A stretch of DNA of 64,000 nucleotides, from positions 64,198,908-64,262,907 of the forward strand of contig OY755038.1 of NCBI GenBank assembly GCA_963576565.1. Direction: 5' to 3'. A program made the translations under genes and the position numbers. The notes under the pieces were generated by a model. The model did no database searches. It saw only the letters and a program-made list of their open reading frames with translations, and was not told where the DNA came from. Below, piece by piece: positions 52,851-64,000 of this stretch (position 1 is the stretch's first letter; every line of letters starts with the position of its first letter). This DNA comes from Aspidapion aeneum. Its lineage: Eukaryota > Arthropoda > Insecta > Coleoptera > Brentidae.

Positions 52851-54619
52851 AAATGTTACATGTAGGTCCACACTGACGGACGTAAGTAAATTGACCACCA
52901 TCACCACATACATGTGGTAAAAAGCATGTTTACATATAATGTTAGTTTTAGGTAAATAAAGTGTTAAACAAAATAATTTATAGGTTTAAAATGATAATGA
53001 GAATATTAAACTTCTTTAATAATTGCTAAAAATTACATTGTGGATATACAATTTAGTTAAATAATACTTTTATTGTGGAGAAATACACCCATTGAGTGTT
53101 AAAGGTATACCTACGGGAAGGGTATATTGCACATTGAGAGGCTAAAAACACACCCATATAAGGTCAAAATTACAGTGCTAAAAGACATAGGTACATAAGT
53201 ACATAATTTTTTAACTGCCAAAAACAGAATCGAATTTTGTAACAAAAACTTAAAAACAGTTATTCTGTAAAAGCTTATGCTAATTACTTTTATTTTTTTC
53301 TAATTAGAAAAATGTTTTACCAAGCGCCATAATGGATTTATATTTGTCGGATTCATTTATTTTGAAAAATTTCGTTTTATTCCTCTGGGAAAGTTTAAAG
53401 ACTATTGACATAATTCATAAAATATTATTTAACCAGGCAGGTATGTTATTCTTTGCTCACTCACTTTAACTTTTTATAATTTGGCCGCCCAAAGGTCTCG
53501 AATGATCCCGTTTATTAATTCGTTCCGCTGAGTAAAACTATTTCGATATAACAACGACAAAAAAGTATCTTCTTATAAGAGTGGGGAATCACGTGTTTTT
53601 TAACACTAACGCAATATAGTTAATGCACTAGAGAGTATTTTAACCTGTACTTCTGGTGACACTTTGTAAATGAAATGCATTAGCATTGCACCAGTATAAA
53701 AATCTTCTAACTTACTCTGGGTTGGTTAGATGTTAACACTAGAGAGTAAAATTTACCGCAGTTTATATTAACACCCACATTTTTTGGAAGATTGTAAAAT
53801 CTTATATAAAATCATTTGCATGAGTGTTGTCTTTAACACTCGCCAAATTTACATTGCAAGAAATTAATTCTAACAAGCCGAAATTTTTTACTGTGTACTG
53901 AATTGTTTTCATTTCTCTTTTTGACTAGAACAATTTCCATTAAAAATTATGTTGTCTTAATAAATGATTAAATTAATTAGCTGGGTTAACTACACAGATG
54001 TGTGTATGTGAGAGAGATAACTAAATTGAATATATATCTATACAGCACAAAGGATATTCTGCAAATATGTGCCCACAACATTTAAAAACACAGAAAGTTC
54101 AAAATCGTCACGTATACAATAATAGAACATAACAAATCGAGCAAAATCGGACGTTAGTTTACAGTTTTACGTACAAATACGTAACACAAATTACACTTTC
54201 TAATTTTCTATCGCATCAAAAATAGGACACGCTGTACATCAAAATAAATCAAGGCTTTTTTATAATAAAGGAATAAGCAATATACTTACCTACTCGTTGT
54301 TATACTTTACAGTCTGGGGGGATGGTATTTTACGATTATACTCGTGAGACCAAAATGCAAATATTGCCGAGTTCAAGAAGACCTGCTCCTCCTATTTCTC
54401 CGACTTTATAGTCATGATGTCACAAATCGTGTAGTTATTATTATTGAAATAGGAATTGAAGAGGGTGAAAGACGAAATCGTAAAAATATTCCGCGCTTTA
54501 GAAGCAAATTTAACAAAAGTGGTTGATAAAAAAAAGTCTGAATAAAGAAATTTAAACATAAAGAAATTTAAACCATCAAGACGCCTCGCGTTTAGGTTTA
54601 GAAGATTCTGAATGTCTAT
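52851..54619. other. Gene-free stretch
   Basis: No coding region or element was defined. 'taacactagagagta' words recur near 53625 and 53734 and hint at an old duplication. Several frames of about 60-107 codons near 54344-54715 have no recognisable motif. Confidence 0.4.
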
Positions 54620-54627
54620 CACAACAG

Positions 54628-54805
54628 CAGTGGCGTATATACGGGGGGCCCGGCCCCCCCCCCCCGAAGCTAAGATTTTTTGGATATTTTCCACAGATTT
54701 CATAAATACAAACATAAAATAGCATAAAATACAGTCTTATGAGGTCTCGCCCCCCCCCAAAACTGTCTCGGGCCTTCCCGAAACTTTTTTCTATATACGC
54801 CACTG
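54628..54805. mobile_element. hAT-type MITE, 178 bp, perfect 8-bp duplication
   Basis: The ends CAGTGGCGTATATA and TATATACGCCACTG are perfectly inverted over 14 bp. CACAACAG flanks both sides (54620-54627 and 54806-54813). Interior G/C runs and 'aaatagcataaaatacag' relate it to 10184-10339 and 16071-16185. It is the best preserved member of the family in the window. Confidence 0.9.
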
Positions 54806-55450
54806 CACAACAGTAACCGTTGAGGTATCTAGGTCTCAATTTTTGAATCAGTTTTCAGATGTTGTGCTAATTTAGTTTTTATGTAATGTCTCCTCCATAT
54901 TTTGCACGTAAAATATATTTTTAAAACGTTAGTTGTATGAAAAAAAAAACAATTAAATTAAACCAATTTAAGTAAAATCAGTGAAAAAGCAAAAAATAAC
55001 AAAAATATCATTTACGTAACGATTTATCAAAACGTTTTGTGTTGCTAGCAAGGAAAAGGAAAGTGGGGTTTATAACTTATAAGGATGATTCTCAAAATTT
55101 GGGACAATTTGATGTAACCATCCAATATTATTAAAACAAGAATACTCTTTATTATTCTATAATTTTTAGGTAATAATATGAAATGCCTTTTGTTAGGATC
55201 TTTTATTAAATTATTTGTTTTCAGTTTAAAAATATTTTTAAAAACAGCCCAAATGCATCAAAATTCCGCTCCATGGACTGTAACCATCACGTTTTGCCTA
55301 AAATATTGCTTTATTTAAAAAAACCTATTCTTTTTCGGGTCATAACAGCCATTTACATCAAAAGATTAAATGTCAATAATTACTATACTATAGCCAAAAA
55401 CAAATATTTACTAAAAATAGTTATTAAAAATTATTAAGGAAAGTGTGTAC

Positions 55451-55687
55451 CTACATTTGAGTTCTACTACGTGGACCTGGGAGAATTTTGCCGCCAAGGG
55501 TTGGTACTAGATTATTCAGCGCGCCTGGACTATTTGACACTTGCGTTTTAGTTTGGTTTTGTCGTTCGATATGATAGCATTGCTCAATTTTGTGCGGATT
55601 GGTCGTCATGATTGTCGTAGTGCTAGTTGGCAGGTACGTATTTTTATTGTTTTCTACTCCATGGACGCGTTTAAAATTTTTTAGCAA
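55451..55687 (-). pseudogene. Possible decayed exon in the 2.46 kb DNA transposon
   Basis: A 78-codon minus-strand frame with less biased codon content than its surroundings. It is Asn/Thr/Gln-rich in its first half, then a Gly/Pro-containing end. I recognise no domain. It could be an exon of a lost transposon gene or chance. Confidence 0.25.
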
Positions 55688-56207
55688 AGTTAAATTTAAA
55701 AAAAAAATATACGTTTAGTTGACCATTTGTTGGCATATTAATCTGATGCGCCAATTAGTACAGCTTTTTTTGTTTCGCGAATATATAACTATTTTTTTCC
55801 AAAAAAATTCTACTCCATGGACTTCTGCTCCATGGACATTTATAAGTCCATGGAGTAGATTGGTGTCTATGGAGTAGAAATAATAAGTGTTTTTTAACCT
55901 CAGAAGACGCTTTAATTTAAATTAATTGCTAGTATTTGTTAATGACTTGTACTGGGGTGGAAGAGTCATCTCCTAGGGTGGGTTAAGATTTAGCTATATG
56001 ACTTTGTATTTATTTAAAAGAACAGCAAACATAAACTTTAAAAACCTATACATTTTTGCATTAAATACAGGATTTCTGTTCTTGTTTTCGTGCTTGTGAG
56101 AAAATCAACAAATAATTTACTCATGCTGCATTCTGATTTTAGACTATAATAGTAAACCGGTCATAAAAATTAATTATTTTTACATAGAGTTTTGTTTTAG
56201 CAAAAAT

Positions 56208-56600
56208 ATGGCGAAACCAAAGGGGGACTTAGAAAAGCGAAGACAGCAAAAAAAAGATTGTCAGCAATATGAAATGGCAAAGCAGGAGAAAAGACAAAGA
56301 TATTATAAGCGGCAAAAACAAGGCAAAATTGGGCTTATTGGAGAAGTATCGAGAAGAGAAAAAAAAAGATTTAGAGAAAGTGGAAAGAATACTAACGAAA
56401 TCATAGTGCAAACAAAAAAGTAGTGCCAGAGAGTTAAAGGAAATTGAAAATAATCAGAACTTAGTAAATGTCTCAGGTCTGGAAGAAAAAGGATTTTAAG
56501 GAAGCGCTCAGACACTGTAAGAAAATTGAAAGCATTATAGAAAAAAGTCGAGAAGGACAAAAAATTAATGCAGCGGTACAAAACAAGACTACATAGAATA
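56208..56600 (+). pseudogene. Decayed basic coiled-coil protein in the DNA transposon
   Basis: An ATG at 56208 opens 71 codons very rich in Lys, Arg, Gln and Glu (starts MAKPKGDLEKRR), followed by stops. About 70 bp further on, a shifted frame (56493 onward) encodes a matching-style basic segment (ILRKRSDTVRKLKAL), a stop, and QRYKTRLHR. Basic coiled-coil segments of this type accompany some DNA-transposon proteins. No catalytic motif is visible. I cannot name the family. Confidence 0.4.
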
Positions 56601-57712
56601 ATAATAATTATAATAGAAAAATTTCCCATTAACAAACACCAAAAATGTGTTAAAAGATCAAACCGTTTCTTCGGAAGTCAGAAGTTTTAAGAAAACAACT
56701 ATTTACCAATTTTATGTCTATGAACAAAAGCTATAAGGCTAAAAGTTTATAAAATGCACATCCAGGTAGAAACGATGTAATTACCTCAAAAAAAAGTAAG
56801 AAACAAAAGTGATACTTAACAGACATAGACTAAATCTCGAAAAACTGATAAGCAACAACATAAAGAAGATAACTCAAAATATGATATAGTACTTAGCCCC
56901 CAACAGCAAATCTAAACATAATACTAATCTTAAATGGATTCAATGCCTAAATTGTCTTAAATGGATCAAGTGCAATAAGGGGAGCCAGAACGCTTTTTTT
57001 ACTTGTTCTGTATGCGACGACAGCGACGACGGTTATGCATGCAAAATTATTAAAACAAATTATCCTCTGTTTAGCGTTTTTTTATGTATTTCATATATTT
57101 TTAAACTAAGTTATTTAAAACCTGTTTATTTTTAAAATACGAGTTTATTGTTTCTTTGTTTATATACTAAAACAGAAACCTTTCTTTTCTTTAAAAAAGT
57201 AAGCTTACCACCCATGTGTTATTTTCTCTCTCCTTAATACAGCATTTTTAGTAACATATACCATGCGAAAATTTTAGTTTTAGAATTTTTTTAATATTAA
57301 ATTAATTCTAAACTACATGAAATTTCAACTCCGTGGAGAAACCATTCCACTCCGTGGACACGAATTTTTATTTTTTATCAATAATTTTTCAAATTTTGAC
57401 ATAGATTTTTGGCCACACACCTAAACATTATCAGAAAGCGATATCCCATGCAAGTAAATTAAAAAGAGTGTTAATATTCATAACTTTGGTCGATTACACT
57501 TTTACCCCTCATATTGTCCCAAATTTTTAGAATGACCCATAAGCGTTATTTTATCTCAACCATTGTTTTGATCGGAAATTATGATTTTTTTACGGATACC
57601 GATGCTACTTATAAATATTTAAAACTTCTTGATGACCAAATAAACAAACACGTTTAGGAGCAACTTTTGGACTTTGTTAACCTATAAGTAGTATCAAGTA
57701 TGGTGAAATAGG

Positions 57713-58196
57713 CAGAGTTAGGCAGTAGCTAACAGCAAAATTAGTTACTTTTCCGGAAAATTAGTTGTGCTCTGATTACTTTTTTTTTCTCCTAGTTGTT
57801 ATACTCGATTATTTTTTATTATGCATAAAATAATAGCAAAAAGTACTTTAAAAAGTGGTAAGCTACTTGGTTTTAACTACTGTTGGTAATCTAACTACTT
57901 TTGCAAAACTTGATTATACTACTAGTAGTTAAATATTTTTAAAAGTAATCAATCCCTCAAAACTAGTTAAATTACTAAAAGGAGCTAAAACCATGTACTG
58001 AACTACTTTTCGAAGAACTTTTTGCGATTATTTTATGCAGAATAAAAATAAAAGTCAAATGCTGCCGTAATCAAAAAACTACTAGTAGTTAGTGATTTAA
58101 CTACTTTTTTGAAAAAGTAGTTTAACTACCAAGTAGTTTTATTACTTTTTTGAGTAATAAAGTAGTAGTAGATTTTTAAGTATCTGCCCAACTCTG
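57713..58196. mobile_element. Probable hAT-type MITE, AGTAGTT-rich
   Basis: The ends CAGAGTTAGGCAG and, inverted, CAGAGTTGGGCAG match at 12 of 13. The interior is full of 'actactagtagtt' and 'aaactacttttt' palindromic words that pair between halves. No 8-bp flanking duplication was visible. It is non-coding. Confidence 0.6.
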
Positions 58197-58664
58197 AATC
58201 TAAAGCTGAATCCTAGGCGATTTTTTTTACACGAACATAACGACGGCCACAACTCGTCGAGAGTAAAAATATACTCCACGAGGTTTATACCCACTTTTGG
58301 ACTGTTTTTTGGAGTATTTAGGTTTTAAGCTCCTTTTTCCTATTTTGTACCTTTAATCTCTGATATTTTACTATTTTCCGATTTTTACTTTTTATTATTA
58401 TTCCCGGGATGAAAAGTTTATTTCCATAATGGGAAAAAAAAGTGGGAAAAAAAGCATTGCCAGTGCGATCCCAGGCTCAAATTTTGGAAAAACTCGTAAT
58501 TTCTAAAAGGGATTTTATTGGTTTGTCGGACAGTTTAACGATATTTGACACACATGTCAAATAATGTAAACTAAAACAGAAATAAAGAAAGAAATGGTTT
58601 GCGATTCTTTAGAATATACAAGAGCTTAAAAAAGATTAAGGGAACTGTTTAACAAACCTAAATA

Positions 58665-59311
58665 CAGGGTGTCCCAACTAAAAGGTAACAGACGTGTTTT
58701 TGGGTATTTTTCGTGCTAATTTGGAAAAACGCTCGGACACATCGATTTTGTTTGCGGGGGTGACACTTTTTGGCTATCTTGAAATTTTTGTAGCACGCAC
58801 TATCTTCGAGGGGTATACTTTACCCCAATATTTTGAATAGGGAAAGTGGGTCTAGTGATACCTTGTTTTGAAGGCCTCTTGAATGTCTTCACAACCGTGT
58901 AAAATTTCAAAAATCTATCAATTAGTTTTTGAGATAATTGCCTTCAAACTTTTAAATTTAACATGGACTGATAAAATAAAAATTTAATCAGAATTTTATA
59001 TTCTTCGGATTTAATTTTCATTTTATCATTCCATGTAAAATTTAAAAATTTTAAAGCAAATATCTCAAAAACTAATCTATGGATTTTCGAAATTTTTACA
59101 CGGTTGTAAAGGTATTCAAGAGAACTTCAAAACAAGGTATCACTAGACCCACTTTCCCTATTCAAAATATAGGGGTAAAGTATACCCCTCGAAAAAAGAT
59201 AGCCAAAAAGTGTCCCCCTCGCAAACAAAATCGACGTGTTCGAGCGTTTCTCCAAATTCGCACGAAAAATACCCAAAAACACCTCTGTAACCTTTTAGTT
59301 GGAACAGCCTG
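58665..59311. mobile_element. Fold-back MITE F, well-preserved copy (647 bp)
   Basis: The two halves are reverse complements along nearly their full length. Ends 'cagggtgtcccaactaaaag' and 'cttttagttggaacagcctg'. Inner pairs include 'ctagtgataccttgtttt'/'aaaacaaggtatcactag' and 'ggtatactttacccc'/'ggggtaaagtatacc'. TA precedes the left end. The 88-codon frame at 59079-59345 lies in the right arm and is not a gene. A diverged copy is at 51553-52104. Confidence 0.85.
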
Positions 59312-59475
59312 TGTAATGAATCTCGTAAATTCTTATGATTTTTAGTTCATACGATTTGATGAGGTTTTTGATGTGGATTGCTCGGTATGAGATACCGCTT
59401 TGTTTTACATAATTTTTTATTGAATAAAAACACTTTTTTGCTTCTTCTTAATATATTAAGTGCTCTAGCATTTGT

Positions 59476-59540
59476 ATACAGGGTATTAAAAAAGATTACC
59501 GCCAACCTTCAGAGGGTAATTCTTTAAGTGATTTTAAGAA
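59476..59540 (+). repeat. End fragment of fold-back MITE B
   Basis: 'tacagggtattaaaaaagat' followed by 'taccgccaaccttcagaggg' and 'aagtgattttaagaa' resembles the end of the MITE at 13735-14660. The remainder of that element is absent. Confidence 0.5.
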
Positions 59541-60763
59541 GAAAAGCTGATAAAAGCCTAGTTTCGATAATGCAAGTACAAAATAAAACTTTTTGTTTAT
59601 TAAGTTTTTTCGGATCTCGTTCTGCTCTCGCAAAAAGGTGGTTTTTATTTTTTATCTCGAAAAGAAAGCTAGATCCAAAAAAAAAACAGAATACTAAAAC
59701 GATGTATTTGTAGTTAGTTAATTTGGAAAAAAAATACAAATTTAATAAAAAGTCAGTGGCGAACCCATTTTTTTGTTAAATATATTTATTAGATTGTCTT
59801 CCGGGACGCCACTGGTCCTAATATTTTTAGTTTAATTAGGGCTTAAATTGCTTCTTATTACTATAAACAGCACTGACATAATTCATCAAATCGACATTAA
59901 GGGTATTTTTTACCTTGAAAACTATGCATTTTTGAAAATAATCACCCCTAAGTTTGTCGATATATATAAAACAAAACTCGTCAAAATAAACTTAAAAATA
60001 GTAAACAAATCCTTTAGCGTTTAAAAATTTACGCCAAGAAATAAATAAATAAAAAAAGCGGTATTTGTTACGGCTTCATACTACTTAAAGGTTGATGAAA
60101 TAGAAGAAGACTCGTAGCTAAACGCCGTGGTTAAATTCTATAAATAATTTATGAGGAGGCCTAAAAAATTATGTATTAAATACCAAAACAACAAAAATTA
60201 GCTGTTAATATTCCGCAATAAAATATTATTTCAGTAATAATCATTAAAATATCTTTTAATTACTTTCTTTGCTAACATTTGCAGGTTGCCATTAATTTTT
60301 TTCTATATTTTTGTTAGCTAATTTTTTTTTCTACCGATAATGGGGATGTTTACAAGTATCCCTTAAATAGCTTTAGTTAATTTTTAGACTACTATATCTC
60401 ATTTCATTAAAAATAAATCCATCAATGTCAAAATCATAATCAAAATCGATTTGATTGTGCCAAATAAGAAAGGCATAGGCTATACCTATAGATTTAATTT
60501 ATTAGATTTACCTAATATCATTAAATTAGTCATGTTAATGCAACTACCTTATAAATAATTAAATTTTCATGTGGTGGCACCTTGTCTAACAATATTGTTG
60601 ACATGTGCTTTATAATTATGAATTGGAGCAAAAATCATTTGACGGCTCGCTTATTTTTTTTCGCATGCTTGATTTATTTCAAACAAATTGTAATATATTA
60701 TATAATTAAAATGTAGTTTAAAAAACAGCAAATCTTTAAATACGGACTAAAATATATTAAATA
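59541..60763. other. Gene-free stretch
   Basis: AT-rich. A frame of 60-70 codons on each strand near 59524-59739 lacks motifs. A possible MITE end reads 'cagtggcgaaccca' at 59754 and 'gggacgccactggt' at 59803, only 50-60 bp apart, and may be another much reduced element. Confidence 0.4.
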
Positions 60764-60896
60764 CAGGGTGTTCAGTGCTTTTAGAAAAAAACTTTGTATA
60801 AACATGGGTTCTATGCTTAGTTTTTGAGATTAATTTTTTGTTCTTTTTTCTTTATAACTCGTGAAGTTTTTGAGATTTTTCGCTTAAATCTGGAAC

Positions 60897-61160
60897 GCAG
60901 TGGCGGATCCAGGGGGGGGCACTAGGGGCACTTGACCCCCCTCCCGAGAATTTTTTGAATATACAAAAAATGAGTAAAAATTAATTTTTTTGCTATTAAA
61001 AATTCAAAATTTGTGCCTGCGGTGCATAAAAGTGTCTATTGTTATTATCATCGAAATTACAACCACTAATTCAATAAAATGCTGCTTAAAAAAATATATA
61101 GTGCCCTTTACCAACAGAGAATGTCACCTAAAGTGCCCCCCCCTCTGGATCCGCCCTTGC
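60897..61160. mobile_element. MITE of the CAGTGGCGGATCC group, 264 bp, nested
   Basis: The ends GCAGTGGCGGATCC and, inverted, GCAAGGGCGGATCC, with further pairing 'ggggggggcacta'/'tagtgcccttt...gtgccccccc'. TGGAAC flanks both ends (60891-60896 and 61161-61166). If the ends are instead taken as CAG...CTG, an 8-bp hAT-type duplication is not seen. The 6-bp reading is therefore the better fit. Related to 2061-2329. Confidence 0.75.
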
Positions 61161-61576
61161 TGGAACATGTATTTAGCTACAAGGCATTTATCTTAAGCAC
61201 GCTTCATATTGGAAAAAACTACAGGGTGATTTTTTTTCGGGGTCATGCCGCTTTTTCCTGTCACTGACAGATTTAAAAACATAAAATTAATTCCTTATTT
61301 TATTCAGAAAGTTTTTAATCTCCTGCAATTTTCTGTACCTCTAACCGTTTTTAAGAAAGGACAAAAAATATAATCTGTATCTTCGATTATTAACTCTCAT
61401 AAAATTAAAATAATGTAATGTAGCCATTATTTTAAATTTTAATTTAGCAGGGTACAAATTTTATTTTTTGTCTTTTTTCTCGAAAACGGTTAGAGATACA
61501 AAAAATTGCAAGAGATCAAAAAGTTTATTATTTATTACTTTGAATCTGCCATTGTGTGCGCTTAAGACCACACAGC

Positions 61577-61825
61577 AGAAGTGTAAACTTCAACAAGGCG
61601 AAATTAATGATACTGGCCCATAACATATTCTGCAAAGCGGACCGAACCGAACTCTTCTATACTGGCCTTCATCTGCATCATCATATCGCTCGCTGAATGT
61701 TTCTCACAGTTAGTCGACTCGAGCCGATTTCACCCGAATGAGCGTTACATAACCCAGCCTGACGGCTCAGTTGAATTCACTACCCACAAAAACTGCTAAA
61801 CGCGCCTGAAGAAGTTTACACTTCA
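61577..61825. mobile_element. Small inverted-repeat element nested in MITE B
   Basis: The ends AGAAGTGTAAACTTC and, inverted, TGAAGTGTAAACTTC pair, with weaker pairing inward ('aacaaggcg' against 'cgcgcctgaa'). It interrupts sequence that is continuous in the related MITE at 13735-14660. The interior is GC-richer than its surroundings. No class assigned. Confidence 0.6.
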
Positions 61826-62066
61826 AAAATGGGCATGACCCCTGAAAAAATATCACCCTTTAGTGTTTTCCTAATAATATTAATACTAAATACATGTTCC
61901 AAATTTGAGCCCAACATCTCAAAGACTGCACGAGCTATAAAGAAAAAAACCAATCTCCGTATCTCAAAGTCTAGGCATTTGCAGTATCATGCTTCTTTCA
62001 ACTTTTTTCTTAAAATTACTTAAAAAATCATACTCTGAAGATTGGCGACTTTATTAGCAACCTCTA

Positions 62067-64000
62067 TATAACTATTTCGTATTTCAAAAGTTTTTAAATT
62101 GAGGGATGATACAATTCATATCAACCCCTCGCCCACAAACAGCGACTACAAAATTAAACCACATTCTCTACACACAAACTAAGGATCACTTAAAACCCTA
62201 GAATTGATATCGATATGTATAGGGAGTAACTTAAATGAGGCACCAAACCTTAAGGGATGGTGGGGAACACAAAAAGTAGACAAAGAGTTCGAATAAAATT
62301 AATTATTATTATCAAAAAATGTTGTATTGTTTTTTCCCAAAAAGGAGATACAGTGTGGCCAAACAACCTTTGCAAATTGTCAATTTTTTTAAGACCTTTT
62401 AAATTTAAAAAAAAATTTTGAGAATAATTTTTGTACATATCTAGTTCCTTACTGAAAACAGAAAACAGTAATACTAGCACTACATGTATTAACATTTTTT
62501 TATATTTTTGGAAAAAATTATAAATTTTTGATGAGTTTTTATTATTTTAATGCATAATTCCACAAAATGTCGAATGTGTGTTGCAGCTTTTAAGGAAGTT
62601 ATAAGAAAACAACGACTTTATAAAAAAAGTTAAGTATCTAAAAAAGTTTGTTGAAAAAGAAAAAAAAATTCTTCAATCGACGTTTTTGGTCCATCATTTA
62701 AATTACACCCATGCAAATTGGTTTCTGGATGTACATATATTAACGTGCACAATATTGGAATTTTTCTTAATGGTATGCATAGAAGATACATTAGGGATAT
62801 AAAAGACAATATATTTTGTTTTTTAAAAAAAATATATTTTGCTCTTTCTAGGTTTAAAAGTATTAAAAGTATAACTTGAATAATTCTATTAATCAAATAA
62901 AAAAATTCGTCGATTTTCATGTAAATTTTGTGTGGTGTTGGCGTGTACTGAGTAAAAGTTTAAATACAGTTTATTTAGACGTAGAGCATGTATTTTTAAA
63001 ACCATTCTGAAAATTATCAGAAAAATTATTTTAAATATAATTTAAAAATATTTTTTAAAATAGTGCCGAATTTTTTTTTCATATTTTAAAAGGCAATTTA
63101 AAAAAATTGCCAGAAAAGGCCAGTTGGACACTTACAAATTTTAACCCACTAAACGACTTGATTTTTTGCAAAAAAAAAATTCTGCCTCAATCTGCCATTT
63201 TAGAAGATTTTTTATATTTTTTTTATATATGTCCGAAATAAAAAGTAGAGTATGTTAAACAAAGGCTTCTAGATACTTCAAAATATCAAATATTATCATA
63301 TAAAAAATGTATATTATAAAAAGATATAATATGAGTGAAGATTCAAGAAATTTTCGCCTTGAAAAAACCTTTCGGTTCAGTGTCGAGCGGTGAAACTTAA
63401 AAGAGAGAAATGGCAGTTTTTTAATAATTAAGGGCTGGTTATACACCTAACTAGCAAGTAGCAACCTGATGCACAATGGACAAACTTAGTGCCTAGTTGA
63501 AGTTCTGAATTTTTTTTATGTCTGCTTAGTATAGTACAATAGAGATATTAAGCACTAAATCTCAAAAGTGTCCATGTTCATTAAACTTTTGTCAATAAAA
63601 AGCATATTAAGATATAATGATATAACTGTATTGTTTCAGCGGCCACCACATAACCATTTATCTTCACAGTTAAAGTGTATCTACTTCTATATATACCTAC
63701 AAACAAGGCGGTCGCTAAATTAATCGAGTTTAATTTTTAAAATATACATAATTACAATTTTATTTGTATATCATATTTGTGATTAGTTAGGTTACATTGA
63801 CCGTATGCCCCTGGTTTCTTACTTTTAATTTTTAGGCAAATTTCACAAAAGACCGATGATCCGCGTCAAATGATCAGCAAGGGCTATTGATTTAAACCTT
63901 GTCTTCACATGTTCGCGTATCATTTGTCGACCGATATAATAAAAAATGATGCAGACCGATCATCCGTCGCAAATCATAGGTCCCATCTCTAAAGATCTGT
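62067..64000. other. Gene-free right end of the window
   Basis: AT-rich sequence with long T and A runs. Frames up to 96 codons on the minus strand (for example 62630-62920) are Ile/Phe/Leu-rich, as expected from AT-rich DNA, with no motif. No repeat partner was recognised. Confidence 0.45.

Larger units (their letters stand above)
55083..57538. mobile_element. DNA transposon, 2.46 kb, 23-bp inverted repeats, ATAA duplication
   Basis: The left end GGATGATTCTCAAAATTTGG and the right end, inverted GGGTCATTCTAAAAATTTGG, match at 17 of 20 and continue 'gacaat' on both sides. ATAA lies directly outside both ends (55079-55082 and 57539-57542). A 4-bp duplication with a G-rich terminus would fit Sola-type or a few other superfamilies; this is unproven. 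Coding traces occur on both strands (see 55451-55687 and 56208-56600). 'ccatggag' and 'ctccatggac' words recur. Confidence 0.65.
60764..62066. mobile_element. Fold-back MITE B, copy carrying two nested insertions
   Basis: The interior blocks 'tacctctaaccgtttttaag', 'tgtaatgtag', 'gaaaacggttagagataca' and 'gcacgagctataaagaa' follow the order of 13735-14660. The right end 'gcgactttattagcaacctc' matches its right end. The left end is 'cagggtgttcagtgc'. Two unrelated inverted-repeat elements (60897-61160 and 61577-61825) interrupt it. Confidence 0.7.

Noticed and set aside
59079..59345. 88-codon frame
   Set aside because: It lies in one arm of the fold-back MITE at 58665-59311 and shows no protein family.
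1..64000. tRNA and rRNA genes
   Set aside because: Scanning for T-arm (GTTCGAATC-type) and A/B-box words found no complete cloverleaf; TTCGAA hits belong to the 31-bp minisatellite.

Overview
This is a metazoan, very probably arthropod, nuclear sequence. It is AT-rich and dominated by transposable elements. No host gene, tRNA or rRNA could be recognised in either strand. The arthropod call rests on a BEL/Pao LTR retrotransposon, a Jockey-clade LINE, many short non-autonomous DNA transposons and several fold-back elements. I cannot name the species or order.

Layout. 0-7 kb: a TA-flanked inverted-repeat element interrupted by a small hAT-type MITE, another hAT-like MITE, then a 3.47 kb hAT-like element (3282-6747) loaded with minisatellite and other simple repeats. 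7.5-18 kb: a 68-bp-arm hairpin, two opposite copies of an element bounded by AGCTCACAC hairpins (8502-9218 and 17002-17596), several hAT MITEs, and inverted-repeat (fold-back) MITEs. 18.6-25.8 kb: two very large palindromic elements side by side whose arms are tandem arrays, one of ~121-bp units (18674-20160) and one of ~148-bp units (20884-25780). The second is flanked by a perfect 12-bp direct repeat. 26-30 kb: copies of a ~500-bp dispersed repeat, one of them joined to a tandem ~286-bp repeat that carries a complete predicted hammerhead ribozyme on the minus strand, plus a 36-bp sequence that looks like nothing but the two ends of a hAT element. 30-36 kb: more MITEs and fold-back elements.

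36242-43417: a young BEL/Pao element with 483-bp LTRs that differ at one site and a 5-bp target duplication CGTGT. Its single gag-pol frame is broken only by one TGA and one TAG. 45.4-51.3 kb: a Jockey-like LINE with damaged ORF1 and ORF2. It is split between its endonuclease and reverse transcriptase by a second, 5'-truncated LINE (47795-49250) with a 9-bp target duplication. 51.5-64 kb: further fold-back MITEs (one carrying two nested insertions), a hAT MITE with a perfect 8-bp duplication, and a 2.46 kb DNA transposon with 23-bp inverted repeats and decayed coding traces.

The only long coding regions are retroelement proteins, and each element as read carries at least one inactivating change. 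The most unusual items are the hammerhead/tandem-repeat unit at 27.5-27.9 kb, the giant fold-back arrays at 18.7-25.8 kb, and the 36-bp end-to-end hAT remnant.
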